From positions 620,001-684,000 of the forward strand of contig JAPYKE020000263.1 in assembly GCA_028554795.2 (NCBI GenBank): a stretch of 64,000 bases of DNA. Reading direction: 5' to 3'. Shown one piece after another: positions 54,272 through 64,000 of this stretch. The stretch's first letter is position 1. Each line of letters begins with the position of its first letter. This stretch comes from Sinohyriopsis cumingii. Taxonomy: Eukaryota; Mollusca; Bivalvia; Unionida; Unionidae. The notes beneath the pieces are model-generated. The model saw only the letters and a program-made list of their open reading frames with translations. It searched no databases and had not been told where the DNA came from. Made by a program: the position numbers and the translations under genes.

Positions 54272-57143
54272 TTATTTGTTTGTCAGTTTTAAATTTTATT
54301 TATTTCTTATTTCATGCGTTTTTAGTGTAAATTTATTCATTTGAAACAATACCTTTTTCAGAAACTATTTTAACCTTGACTGTTCGTTTTGTAAACACCA
54401 GGTGTTGACCTAGATCCTGACTTCGATTCAAAATTAGTAGCAACCACGTAAATTAGTTTTATTTTTCTTTCAAAATGATTGCTTATTGTCGAGGTCATGA
54501 TGGGACTACGTTTTTAAGATGTAAACAATTTCTTAAAATTGTATTTCTTAGAGTAAAATGATTGGTTTTCGTCAGGACCACACTACGTGTACATGAGCTT
54601 TAACAAGTAAATAATTTCGACGATGTTCTGTAACATGATGACGTCAGCCCCTTTTTGCATTTTAGAATACGATATAACCTTTGTTTTGGAGAGATATTCT
54701 CAGTAGTAGTTGGGCTCTTACACTGGAAATTGTATGTTGTGCTGTCTGGAATAATTTCAAATTACTTGAATTCAAAAGGATTAATTCCTTTTTCCTGGAA
54801 AATACGTGTTCTGCATACGAAATTCCTGAGCAAAGACATCTCTTTTAAAGATTTATTTGGATTTTCAAAACTAGGAGTGATAATTCATCTTTGTATAAGG
54901 GACTTAAGACTTCAACACTATAGATAACAGCATATGTCATCTTCCATCATGGATTCTTCGTGGGGACTCAAACTTGAAATCATTAGAAAATTGTATTATT
55001 AGAACTACTAAAATTTTATTCATGGATTACTTTTGTATTTGATTCTTAAAACCGTAAGTTCATACATTTTTCCTCACTTTTAAAGATTTTTTTTAGGAAA
55101 AGAAATGATATTTTTCAAAGCTTGTTGTTTTCACTATTTCTTGTGTTACTGTTTATTCGAGCCTAAGCAAGTAACATAAGATGATCAAATCCTACCTTGG
55201 AATCTTGTCTTTTTGTACAATACTTCGTTGGGAGCCACATCTCTTGAGAGAACCTATTGTGATTCGAATAGAGCAGTCTCTCAATACAGCTTTTACCTTG
55301 TCTTCAGTTGGTTTTAGTTTTTCCCCAGCAATGTAATATTGGTATCCTTTAGTATATTTTGTGTCAGTTTCTCTTGTATGCATGAAAGTATGATTTAAAT
55401 CCCAATTGGGCAGTGTAATGCCAACTACCTCCAAAAAGTTTGATTTTCTTTAATCTTTCTTTGAGATTTCGCTTCCATTTAAATATTCATTTTATTCATG
55501 TATGCATCAGAATTTTAGGGTTTTGTGGATATCTAACTATTTGTAAATAATTTGAATTTTTGACGTTTTTTCCTAATTCTATTTGCATTCATTCCCAAAA
55601 CTGAATACTGTCCAGAATTGTATGAAAACTTTATGGAAGATATAGATTCATTTGCAAAATATAACTCATTTTCCTTTTAAACTCATTGAGAATTTTTTTT
55701 TAAAATGCAGGGGTACATACTTAAATTCATCTCAACATGGTTGCATGCATATATGTACATAAACATCCATACATCCTTCATAGATACATGTATGAAAGTC
55801 TTTCATTGTTCTAGTATATGCTGACAAGTTTGCTGTAATGCAAGATATGTAACGAAAGAGATTTAGCCATGTATAACTTGTTGATTGTTAAGGAGGAAAT
55901 TGTTTTATTGTGATGGAGGATAAATGTATTCAGTAAATGTTTTATGTATTTTTAATTTTGCAGCAAATGATATTAGTATGTTCCTATTTATGATATTAAT
56001 CAGTATCATATTATTGAATTTTTGTTATTTTCTTCTTTTTCATGATATCCTTCACAAAACAGCGCGTAAGTATTATATCTTGAACTTTTCTGTTACTTGG
56101 TCTAAACAGTAATACATTCATCTGAAAAAGATAATAAAAAGGCAGAAAAATAACTAATTTTTCTAACAATCTTGAAAGAGAATGTAGTCTGGCAGGTCAA
56201 GTATTCAGTATGATCTGTTGTATAGACTATAAACCAGACTAAAGTACGTCTCACGAACTACCCTTTCAGTGCCAATGGCAAGCAGGTATTTGTGTACATA
56301 GTTTGTCTTTGGAGTTAAACCATATTAACTTCGGGTGTAGGAGGTCTTTTGCCTATTAAACCAGCAAGTAATTATTGTTTCCCGAACTCGATTGATCTTG
56401 CTAAATGATTGGGTTGTGTTATCCTTTTTCTCCCGATGTTAGATTAATCACATCCCAAACATCAAGTCATCAGTTAAAGTTGGTGGAGTCGGTTGCATCC
56501 TTTCTTTATAGAGTTCATTCCTGTATATTATCTGTAAATTACGCCACTGACTTGAGTCTCTGAGTTAATGATTTTGTTTGTGGATGTGATAGTTGTCTTT
56601 TTATTTCATTCATTTTTATATGTACAGTGTACATTTATATATATTCGAAGTTTCCCCAAAGCCTGATCAAAACCATCATTACAGCTGTTGTTACTATTGA
56701 GCACTAATAATGTTAACACCTAGAACCTTAAAAACAACGGCATAGACTCCCAGTACAAGGAGAGAATTTTAACACTGGAGAAAATGATTATGGTAACCGA
56801 AAGAAATGAAAAAGAAACTATTTTAAAATAGCATTTTAAATGTGCAGTGAAACAATATTCAGGGTGTTAAAACGGTCAAGGAACAAACTAGAAATGAATT
56901 TACATGTTAAGTCATTTAAATACATCTTCAAATATAAATGAGATTGACATTTAATGTTTGAAGTATCTATCACTTTTTGGCCATATAATTTTGTTTTCAA
57001 AAGAATGAATACAATATTTTAACAAAAACTATTAATACTGGATCTGATATTTGTATGTAAAGTGATTATGGTTCTTTCTCCTTCTTCAAAAGTACTGTTA
57101 TATGTATTTAATTCGACCTGATTTCATATATATTTATATCAAT
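54272..57143 (+). repeat. Monomer 20 (E type, HOR copy 2)
   Basis: 2872 bp. CGC triplet, unique in the window, against AGT in its partner unit 16. The exon candidate is 55964-56065 and the frame 55924-56112. TGACGTCA is 54639-54646 and the gypsy-like fragment 55192-55434. Confidence 0.9.
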
Positions 57144-59977
57144 TTATTTGTTTGTCAGTTTTAAATTTTATTTATTTCTGATTTCATGCCTTTTTAGTGT
57201 AAATTTATTCACTTGAAACGATACCTTTTTCAGAAAATATTTTGACCTTGTCTGTTCGTTTTGTAAACACCAGGTGTTGACCTAGATCCTGACTTCGATT
57301 CAAAATTAGTAGCAACCACGTAAATTAGTTCTATTTTGCTTTTAAAATGATCGCTTATTGTCGAGGTCATGATGGGACTACGTTTTTAAGATGTAAACAA
57401 TTTCTTAAAATTGTATTTCTCAGAGTAAAATGATTGGTTTTCGTCAGGACCACACTGGGTGTAGATGAGCTTTAACAAGTAAATAATTTCGACGATGTTC
57501 TGTAACATGATGACGTCAGCCCCTTTTTGCATTTTAGAATACAATATAACCTTTGTTTTGGAGAGATATTCTGAGTAGTAGTTGGGCTCTTACACTGGAA
57601 ATTGTATGTTGTGCTGTCTGCAATAATTTCAAATTACTTGAATTCAAAAGGATTAATTCCTTTTTCCTGGAAAATACGTGTTCTGCATACGAAATTCCTG
57701 AGCAAAGACATCTCTTTGAAAGATTTATTTGGATTTTCAAAACTAGGAGTGATGATACTTCTTTCTATAAGGAACTGTATACTTCAACACTATAGATCAC
57801 AGCATATGTCATCTTTCATCATGGATTCTTCGTGGTGACTCAAACTGGAAATCATTAGAAAATTGTATTATTAGAACTACTGAAATTTTATTCATGGGTT
57901 ATTTTTGTATTTGATTCTTAAAACCGGAAAAGAAATGATAGTTTGCAAAGCTTGTTGTTTTCACTCTTTCTTGTGTTACTGTTTATTCGAGCCTATACAA
58001 GTAACATAAGATGATCAAATCCTACCTTGGATTCTTGTCTTTTTGTACAATACTTCGTTGGGAGCCACATCTCTTGAGAGAACCTATTGTGTTTCGAGAT
58101 GGAGCAGTCTCTCAAAACAGCTTTTACCTTGTCTTAAGTTGGTTTTAGTTTTTCCCCAGCAATGTAATATTATGATCCTTTACTATATTTTGTGTAGTTT
58201 CTCTTGTATCCATGAAATTATGATTTAAATCCCAATTGGGCAGTGTAATGCCAACTACCTCCAAAAAGTTTGAATTTCTTTGATCTTTCTTTGAGATTTC
58301 GCTTCCATTTAAATATTCATTTATTCATGTATGCATCATAATTTTAGGGTTTTGTGGATATCTAACTATTTGTAAATAATTTGAATTTTTGACGTTTTTT
58401 CCTAATTCTATTTGCATTCATTCCCAAAACTGAATACTGTCCAGAATTGTATGAAAACTTTGTGGAAGATATAGATTCATTTGCAAAATATAACTCATTT
58501 TCCTTTTAAACTCATTGAGAATTTTTTAAAAAATGCAGGGGTACATACTTAAATTCATCTCAACATGGTTGCATGCATATCTGTACATAAACATCCATAC
58601 ATCCTTCATAGATACATGTATCAAAGTCTTTCATTGTCTTAGTATATGCTAACAAGTTTGCTGTAATGCAAGATATGTAACGAAAGAGATTTAGCCATGT
58701 ATAACTTGTTGATTGTTAAGGAGGAAATTGTTTTATTGTGATGGAGGATAAATGTATTCAGTAAATGTTTTATGTATTTTTAATATTACAGCAAATGATA
58801 TTAGTATGTTCCTATTAATGATATTAATCAGTATCATATTATTGAATTCTTTTTATTTTCTTCTTTTTCATCATATCCTTCACAAAACAGTGTGTAAGTA
58901 TTATATCTTGAACTTTTCTGTTACTTGGTCAAAACAGTAATACATTCATCTGAAAAAGAGAATAAAAAGGCAGAAAAATAACTAATTTTTCTAACAATCA
59001 TGAAAGAGAATGTAGTTTGGCAGGTCAAGTATTTAGTATGATTTGTTGTATAGACTATAAACCAGACTAAAGTACGTGTCACGAACTAACCTTTCAGTGC
59101 CAAAGGTAAGTAGGCATTTGTGTACATAGTTTGTCTTTGGAGTTAAACTATATTAACTTCGGGTGAAGCAGGTATTTTTGCCTATTAAACCAGCAAGTAA
59201 TTATTGTTTCCCGAATTCGATTGATATTGCTAAATGATTGGGTTGTGTGATCCTTTTTTTTTCCGATGCTACATTAATCACATCCCACACATCAAGTCAT
59301 CAGTTAAAGTTGGTGCAGTCGTTTACATCCTTTTTTATAGAGTTCATTCCTGTATATTATCTGTAAATTACGCCACTGACTTGAGTCTCTGAGTTAATGA
59401 TTTTGTTTGTGGATGTGATAGTTGTCTTTTTGTTTCATTCCTTTTTATATGTACACTGTTCATTTATGTATATTCGAAGTTTCCCCAAAGCATGATCAAA
59501 ACCATCATTACAGCTGTTGTTACTATTGAGCACTAATAATGTTAACACCTAGAACCTTAAAAACAACGGCATAAACTCCCAGTACAAGGAGAGAATTTCA
59601 ACACTGGAGAAAATCATTATGGTAACTGAAAGAAATGAAAAAGAAACTATTTTAAAATAGCAATTTAAATGTGCAGTGAAACAATATTCAGGGTGTTAAA
59701 ACGGTCAAGGAACAAACTAGAAATGAATTTACATGTTAAGTCATTTAAATACATCTTCAAATATAAATGTGATTGACATTTAATGTTTGAAGTATCTATC
59801 ACTTTTTGGCCATATAATTTTGTTTTCAAAAGAATGAATACAATATTTTAACATAAACTATGAATACTGATCAGATATTTGTATGTAAAGTGATTGTGGT
59901 TCTTTCTCCTTCTTCAAAAGTACTTGTTATGTGTATTTGATTTAATTCTCTGTTCTTTCAAATATATTTATATCAAT
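57144..59977 (+). repeat. Monomer 21 (V type, HOR copy 3)
   Basis: 2834 bp. TGT triplet, exon candidate 58792-58893, frame 58752-58940. It shows mosaic features: TGACGTCA (57511-57518) where other V units have TCACGTCA, and the E-type TTGACG/TTTGCATTC markers near 58390-58420. These suggest conversion from an E unit. A perfect GTAAGT follows the micro-exon-like site at 59098-59105. Confidence 0.9.
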
Positions 59978-62854
59978 TTATTTGTTTGTCAGTTTTAAAT
60001 TTTATTTATTTCTGATTTCATGCCTTTTTAGTGTAAATTTATTCACTTGAAACGATACCTTTTTCAGAAAATATTTTGACCTTGACTGTTCGTTTTGTAA
60101 ACACCAGGTGTTGACCTAGATCCTGACTTCGATTCAAAATTAGTAGCAACCACGTAAATTAGTTCTATTTCTCTTTTAAAATGATTGCTTGTTGTCGAGG
60201 TCATGATGGGACTACGTTTTTAAGATGTAAACAATTTCTTAAAATTTTATTTCTTAGAGTAAAATGATTGGTTTTTGACAGGACCACACTACGTGTACAT
60301 GAGCTTTTACAAGTAAATAATTTCGACGATGTTCTTTAACATGATGACGTCAGCCCCTTTTTGCATTTCAAAATATGATATAATCTTTGTTTTGGAGAGA
60401 TATTCTCAGTAGTAGTTGGGCTCTTACACTGGAAATTGTATGTTGTGCTGTCTGGAATAATTTCAAATTACTTGAATTCAAAAGGATTAATTCCTTTTTC
60501 CTGGAAAATACGTGTTCTGCATACGAAATTCCTGAGCAAAGACATCTCTTTTAAAGATTTATTTGGATTTTCAAAACTAGGAGTGATAATTCATCTTTGT
60601 ATAAGGAACTGAAGACTTCAACACTATAGATAACAGCATATGTCATCTTCCATCATTTATTCTTCGTGGGGACTCAGACTTGAAATCATTAGAAAATTGT
60701 ATTATTAGAACTACTAAAATTTTATTCATGGATTACTTTTGTATTTGATTCTTTAAAACCGTAAATTCATACTTTTTTCCTCACTTTTAAAGATTTGTTT
60801 TTAGGAAAAGAAATGATATTTTTCAAACTTGTTGTTTTCACTATTTCTTGTGTTACTGTTTATTCGAGCCTAAACAAGTAACATAAGATGATCAAATTCT
60901 ACCTTGGATTCTTGTCTTTTTGTACAATACTTCTTTGGGAGCCACATCTCTTGAGAGAACCTATTGTGTTTCGAGATGGAGCAGTCTCTCAAGACAGCTT
61001 TTACCTTGTCTTCAGTTGGTTTTAGTTTTTCCCCAGCATTGTAATATTGGCATCCTTTAATATATTTTGTGTCAGTTTCTCTTGTATCAATGAAATTATG
61101 ATTTAAATTCCAATTGGGCAGTGTAATGCCAACTACCTCCAAAAAGTTTGATTTTCTTTAATCTTTCTTTGAGATTTCGCTTCCATTTAAATATTCATTT
61201 ATTCATGTATGCATCAGAATTTTAGGGTTTTGTGGATATCTATTTGTAAATAATTTGCATTTTTGAAGTTTGTTCCTAATTCTATTTGAATTCATTCCCA
61301 ACACTGAATACTGTCCAGAATTGTATGAAAACTTTATGGAAGATATAGATTCATTTGCAAAATATAACTCATTTTCCTTTTAAACTCATTGAGAATTTTT
61401 TTTAAAAATGCAGGGGTACATACTTAAATTCATCTCAACATGGTTGCATGCATATATATACATAAACATCCATACATCCTTCATAGATACATGTATCAGA
61501 GTCTTTCATTGTCCTAGTATATGCTAACAAGTTTGCTGTAATGCAAGATATATAACGAGAGAGATTTAGCCATGTATAACTTGTTGATTGTTAAGGAGGA
61601 AATTGTTTTATTATGATAGAGGATAAATGTATAGAGTAAATGTTTTATGTATTTTTAATATTAAAGCAAATGATATTAGTATGTTCCTATTTATGATATT
61701 AATCAGTATCATATTATTGAATTCTTGTTATTTTCTTCTTTTTCATGATATCCTTCACAAAACAGATGGTAAGTAATATATCTTGAACTTTTCTGTTACT
61801 TGGTCTAAACAGTAATACATTCATCTGAAAAAGAGAATAAAAAGGCAGAAAAATAACTAATTTTTCTAACAATCTTGAAAGAGAATGTAGTTTGGCAGGT
61901 CAAGTATTTAGTATGATTTGTTGTATAGACTATGAACCAGACTAAAGTACGTGTCACGTACTACCCTTTCAGTGCCAAAGGCAAGCAGGTATTTGTGTAC
62001 ATAGTTTGTCTTTGGAGTTAAACCATATTAACTTCGAGTGAAGGAGGTCTTTTTGCCTATTAAACCAGCAAGTAATTATTGTTTCCCGAATTCGATTGAT
62101 ATTGCTAAATGATTGGGTTGTGTTATCCTTTTTTTTCCCGATGTTAGATAAATCACATCCCACACATCAAGTCATCAGTTAAAGTTGGTGCAGTCGGTTA
62201 CATCCTTTCTTTATAGAGTTCATTCCTGTATCTTATATGTAAATTACGCCACTGACTTGAGTCTCCGAGTTAATGATATTGTTTGTGGATGATATAGTTG
62301 TCTTTTTATTTCATTCATTTTTATATGTACAGTGTATATTTATATATATTCGAAGTTTCCCTAAAGCCTGATCAAAACCATCATTACAGCTGTTGTTACT
62401 ATTGAGCACTAATAATGTTAACACCTAGAACCTTAGAAACAACGGCATAAATTCCCAGTACAAAGAGAGCATTTCAACACTGGAGAAAATCATTATGGTA
62501 ACTGAAAGAAATGAAAAAGAAACTATTTTAAAATAGATATTTAAATGTGCAGTGAAACAATATTCAGGGTGTTAAAACGGTCAAGGAACAAACTAGAAAT
62601 GAATTTACATGTTAAGTCATTTAAATACATCTTCAAATATAAATGTGATTGACATTTAATGTTTGAAGCATCTATCACTTTTTGGCCATATAATTTTGTT
62701 TTCAGAAGAATGAATACAATATTTTAACAAAAGCTGTGAATACTGGATCTGATATTTGTTTGTAAATCGATTGTTGTTCTTTCTCCTTCTTCAAAAGTAC
62801 TTATTTTGTGTATTTTTTTTAATTCTATCTGATTTCATATATATTTATATCAAT
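59978..62854 (+). repeat. Monomer 22 (D type, mosaic)
   Basis: 2877 bp. ATG triplet, exon candidate 61667-61768. The left part and the far right part follow units 15/19. About 61550-62240 follows unit 7 instead (acceptor TTAAAG, GTAAGTAATAT, CACGTACTACC, long GGAGGTC form, TTAGATAAATCACATC). TGACGTCA is 60345-60352 and the gypsy-like fragment 60870-61142. Confidence 0.88.
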
Positions 62855-64000
62855 TTATTTGTTTGTCAGTTTTAAATTTTATTTATTTCTCATTTCATGC
62901 GTTTTTAGTGCAAATTTATTCATTTGAAACAATACCTTTTTCAGAAACTATTTTGACCTTGACTGTTCGTTTTGTGAACACCAGGTGTTGACCTAGATCC
63001 TGACTTCGATTCAAAATTAGTAGCAACCACGTAAATTAGTTTTATTTTTCTTTTAAAATGATTGCTTGTTGTCGAGGTCATGATGGGGCTACGTTTTTAA
63101 GATGTAAACAATTTCTTAAAATTTTATTTCTTAGGGTAAAATGATTGGTTTTCGTCAGGACCACACTGGGTGTAGATGAGCTTTAACAAGTAAATAATTT
63201 CGACGATGTTCTGTAACATGATCACGTCAGCCCCTTTTTGCATTTTAGAATACAATATAACCTTTGTTTTGGAGAGATCTTCTCAGTAGTAGTTGGGCTC
63301 TTACACTGGAAATTGTATGTTGTGCTGTCTGGAATAATTTCAAATTACTTGAATTCAAAAGGATTAATTCCTTTTTCCTGGAAAATACGTGTTCTGCATA
63401 CGAAATTCCTGAGCAAAGACATCTCTTTTAAAGATTTATTTGGATTTTCAAAACTAGGAGTGATAATTCATCTTTGTATAAGGGACTGAAGACTTCAACA
63501 CTATAGATAACAGCATATGTCATCTTCCATCATGGATTCTTCGTGGGGACTCAAACTTGAAATCATTAGAAAATTTTATTATTAGAACTACTAAAATTTT
63601 ATTCATGGATTACTTTTGTATTTGATTCTTAAAACCGTAAGTTCATACATTTTTCCTGACTTTTAAAGATTTTTTTTAGGAAAAGAAATGATATTTTTCA
63701 AAGCTTGTTGTTTTCACTATTTCTTGTGTTACTGTTTATTCGAGCCTAAACAAGTAACATAAGATGATCAAATCCTACCTTGGATTCTTGTCTTTTTGTA
63801 CAATACTTCGTTGGGAGCCACATCTCTTGAGAGAACCTATTGTGATTCGAGATAGAGCAGTCTCTCAATACAGCTTTTACCTTGTCTTCAGTTGGTTTTA
63901 GTTTTTCCCCAGCAATGTAATATTGGTATCCTTTAGTATATTTTGTGTCAGTTTCTCTTGTATGCATGAAAGTATGATTTAAATCCCAATTGGGCAGTGT
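62855..64000 (+). repeat. Monomer 23 (E type, cut by window end)
   Basis: The first 1146 bp of an E-like unit, matching units 16 and 20 in markers such as AAACAATACC, CCGTAAGTTCATACA and GTATGCATGAAAG. It ends inside the gypsy-like fragment (63746-63967 on the minus strand). The hydrophobic cassette lies beyond the window. Confidence 0.9.

Larger units (their letters stand above)
45711..57143 (+). repeat. Higher-order repeat copy 2 (V-A-D-E)
   Basis: Units 17-20, 11,433 bp, repeat units 13-16 in order. Donor-adjacent triplets are TGT, CAC, ATG and CGC, against TGT, CAC, ATG and AGT in copy 1, so the last unit changed at exactly the hypervariable triplet. Landmark offsets between the two blocks are about 11,415-11,435 bp. 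The small number of differences visible by eye suggests recent amplification of the block as a unit. Confidence 0.88.
1..64000 (+). repeat. Macrosatellite array of ~2.85 kb monomers
   Basis: The same ordered landmarks (GTTTGTCAG near the monomer start, the GAGGTCATGATGG block, the TTGGGCTCTTACACTGG block, the GTAAGT donor, the TGTACAGTGTACA dyad) recur every 2834-2877 bp in most units across the window. There are 22 full monomers and one partial, all head to tail. Unit starts are set six bases before GTTTGTCAG. Monomers differ by a few percent, mostly in type-specific substitutions and small indels, with stronger identity between units one higher-order period apart. No unique DNA interrupts the array and neither end lies in the window. 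This is seen directly. That it is a heterochromatic or sex-chromosome block is only a possibility. An assembly artefact is unlikely because units differ in consistent, type-specific ways. Confidence 0.97.
57144..64000 (+). repeat. Higher-order repeat copy 3, recombined and cut
   Basis: Unit 21 (V) continues the pattern, but the A monomer expected next is absent. Unit 22 is D-like and unit 23 is E-like and runs off the window. The V-type tail (TCTCTGTTCTTTCAAATAT, just before 59978) that precedes A units elsewhere is here followed by a D-type head. An unequal exchange within about 50 bp of 59978 explains the loss of one monomer. Confidence 0.8.

Noticed and set aside
1-64000. CRISPR array or bacterial/phage origin
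   Set aside because: The repeat is 2.85 kb with no spacers, no cas genes and no bacterial gene signals.
1-64000. rRNA, 5S, snRNA or histone gene cluster, common causes of tandem arrays
   Set aside because: I recognise no conserved rRNA, snRNA or histone sequence on either strand of the monomer.

Overview
The whole 64 kb window is one tandem array of a long, AT-rich monomer of about 2.85 kb (a macrosatellite). I count 22 complete monomers plus one cut by the right edge. All units run in the same direction, and I see no unique, non-repeat DNA. Composition is roughly 30% G+C by eye. There are no bacterial operons, ribosome binding sites, rRNA or tRNA genes, and no long open frames; the longest is about 128 codons. 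Splice-like signals, canonical AATAAA motifs and a degenerate Ty3/gypsy-like reverse transcriptase fragment in each monomer point to a eukaryote, most likely an animal. I cannot place the species. A flatworm or other lophotrochozoan would be only a weak guess.

Layout. Monomers fall into a few types, most easily told apart by three bases just before an invariant GTAAGT (GGC, TGT, CAC, ATG, and the rarer AGT and CGC) and by diagnostic indels. I call the types G, V, A, D and E (E = AGT/CGC relatives of G). The order is A/G hybrid(1) V2 G3 G4 V5 A6 D7 D8 G9 V10 A11 G12 V13 A14 D15 E16 V17 A18 D19 E20 V21 D22 E23. The right half is a four-monomer higher-order repeat V-A-D-E of about 11.4 kb (34298-45710 and 45711-57143), then a third, recombined copy. 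The left half is more irregular: units 3 and 4 look identical, unit 4 has lost about 180 bp, unit 7 carries an internal 0.33 kb duplication, and the head of unit 9 is missing.

Inside a typical monomer, from its left end: (i) about 200 bp with AGGTCA-like half sites and, on the minus strand of A-type units only, a 67-codon frame; (ii) a CRE-like palindrome (TGACGTCA or close variants); (iii) about 250 bp open in several frames on both strands; (iv) a short fossil of a gypsy-like pol gene on the minus strand; (v) a plus-strand cassette with AG acceptor, about 102 nt encoding a very hydrophobic signal-peptide-like stretch, GTAAGT donor, in-frame stop and AATAAA; (vi) a possible micro-exon and about 900 bp with no coding signal.

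The most interesting signal is cassette (v). Its acceptor AG and GTAAGT are kept in all 22 copies seen, yet the three bases touching the donor have six different states. Whether the array is transcribed into small secreted peptides, or is only a satellite carrying exon-like debris, cannot be decided from the sequence alone.
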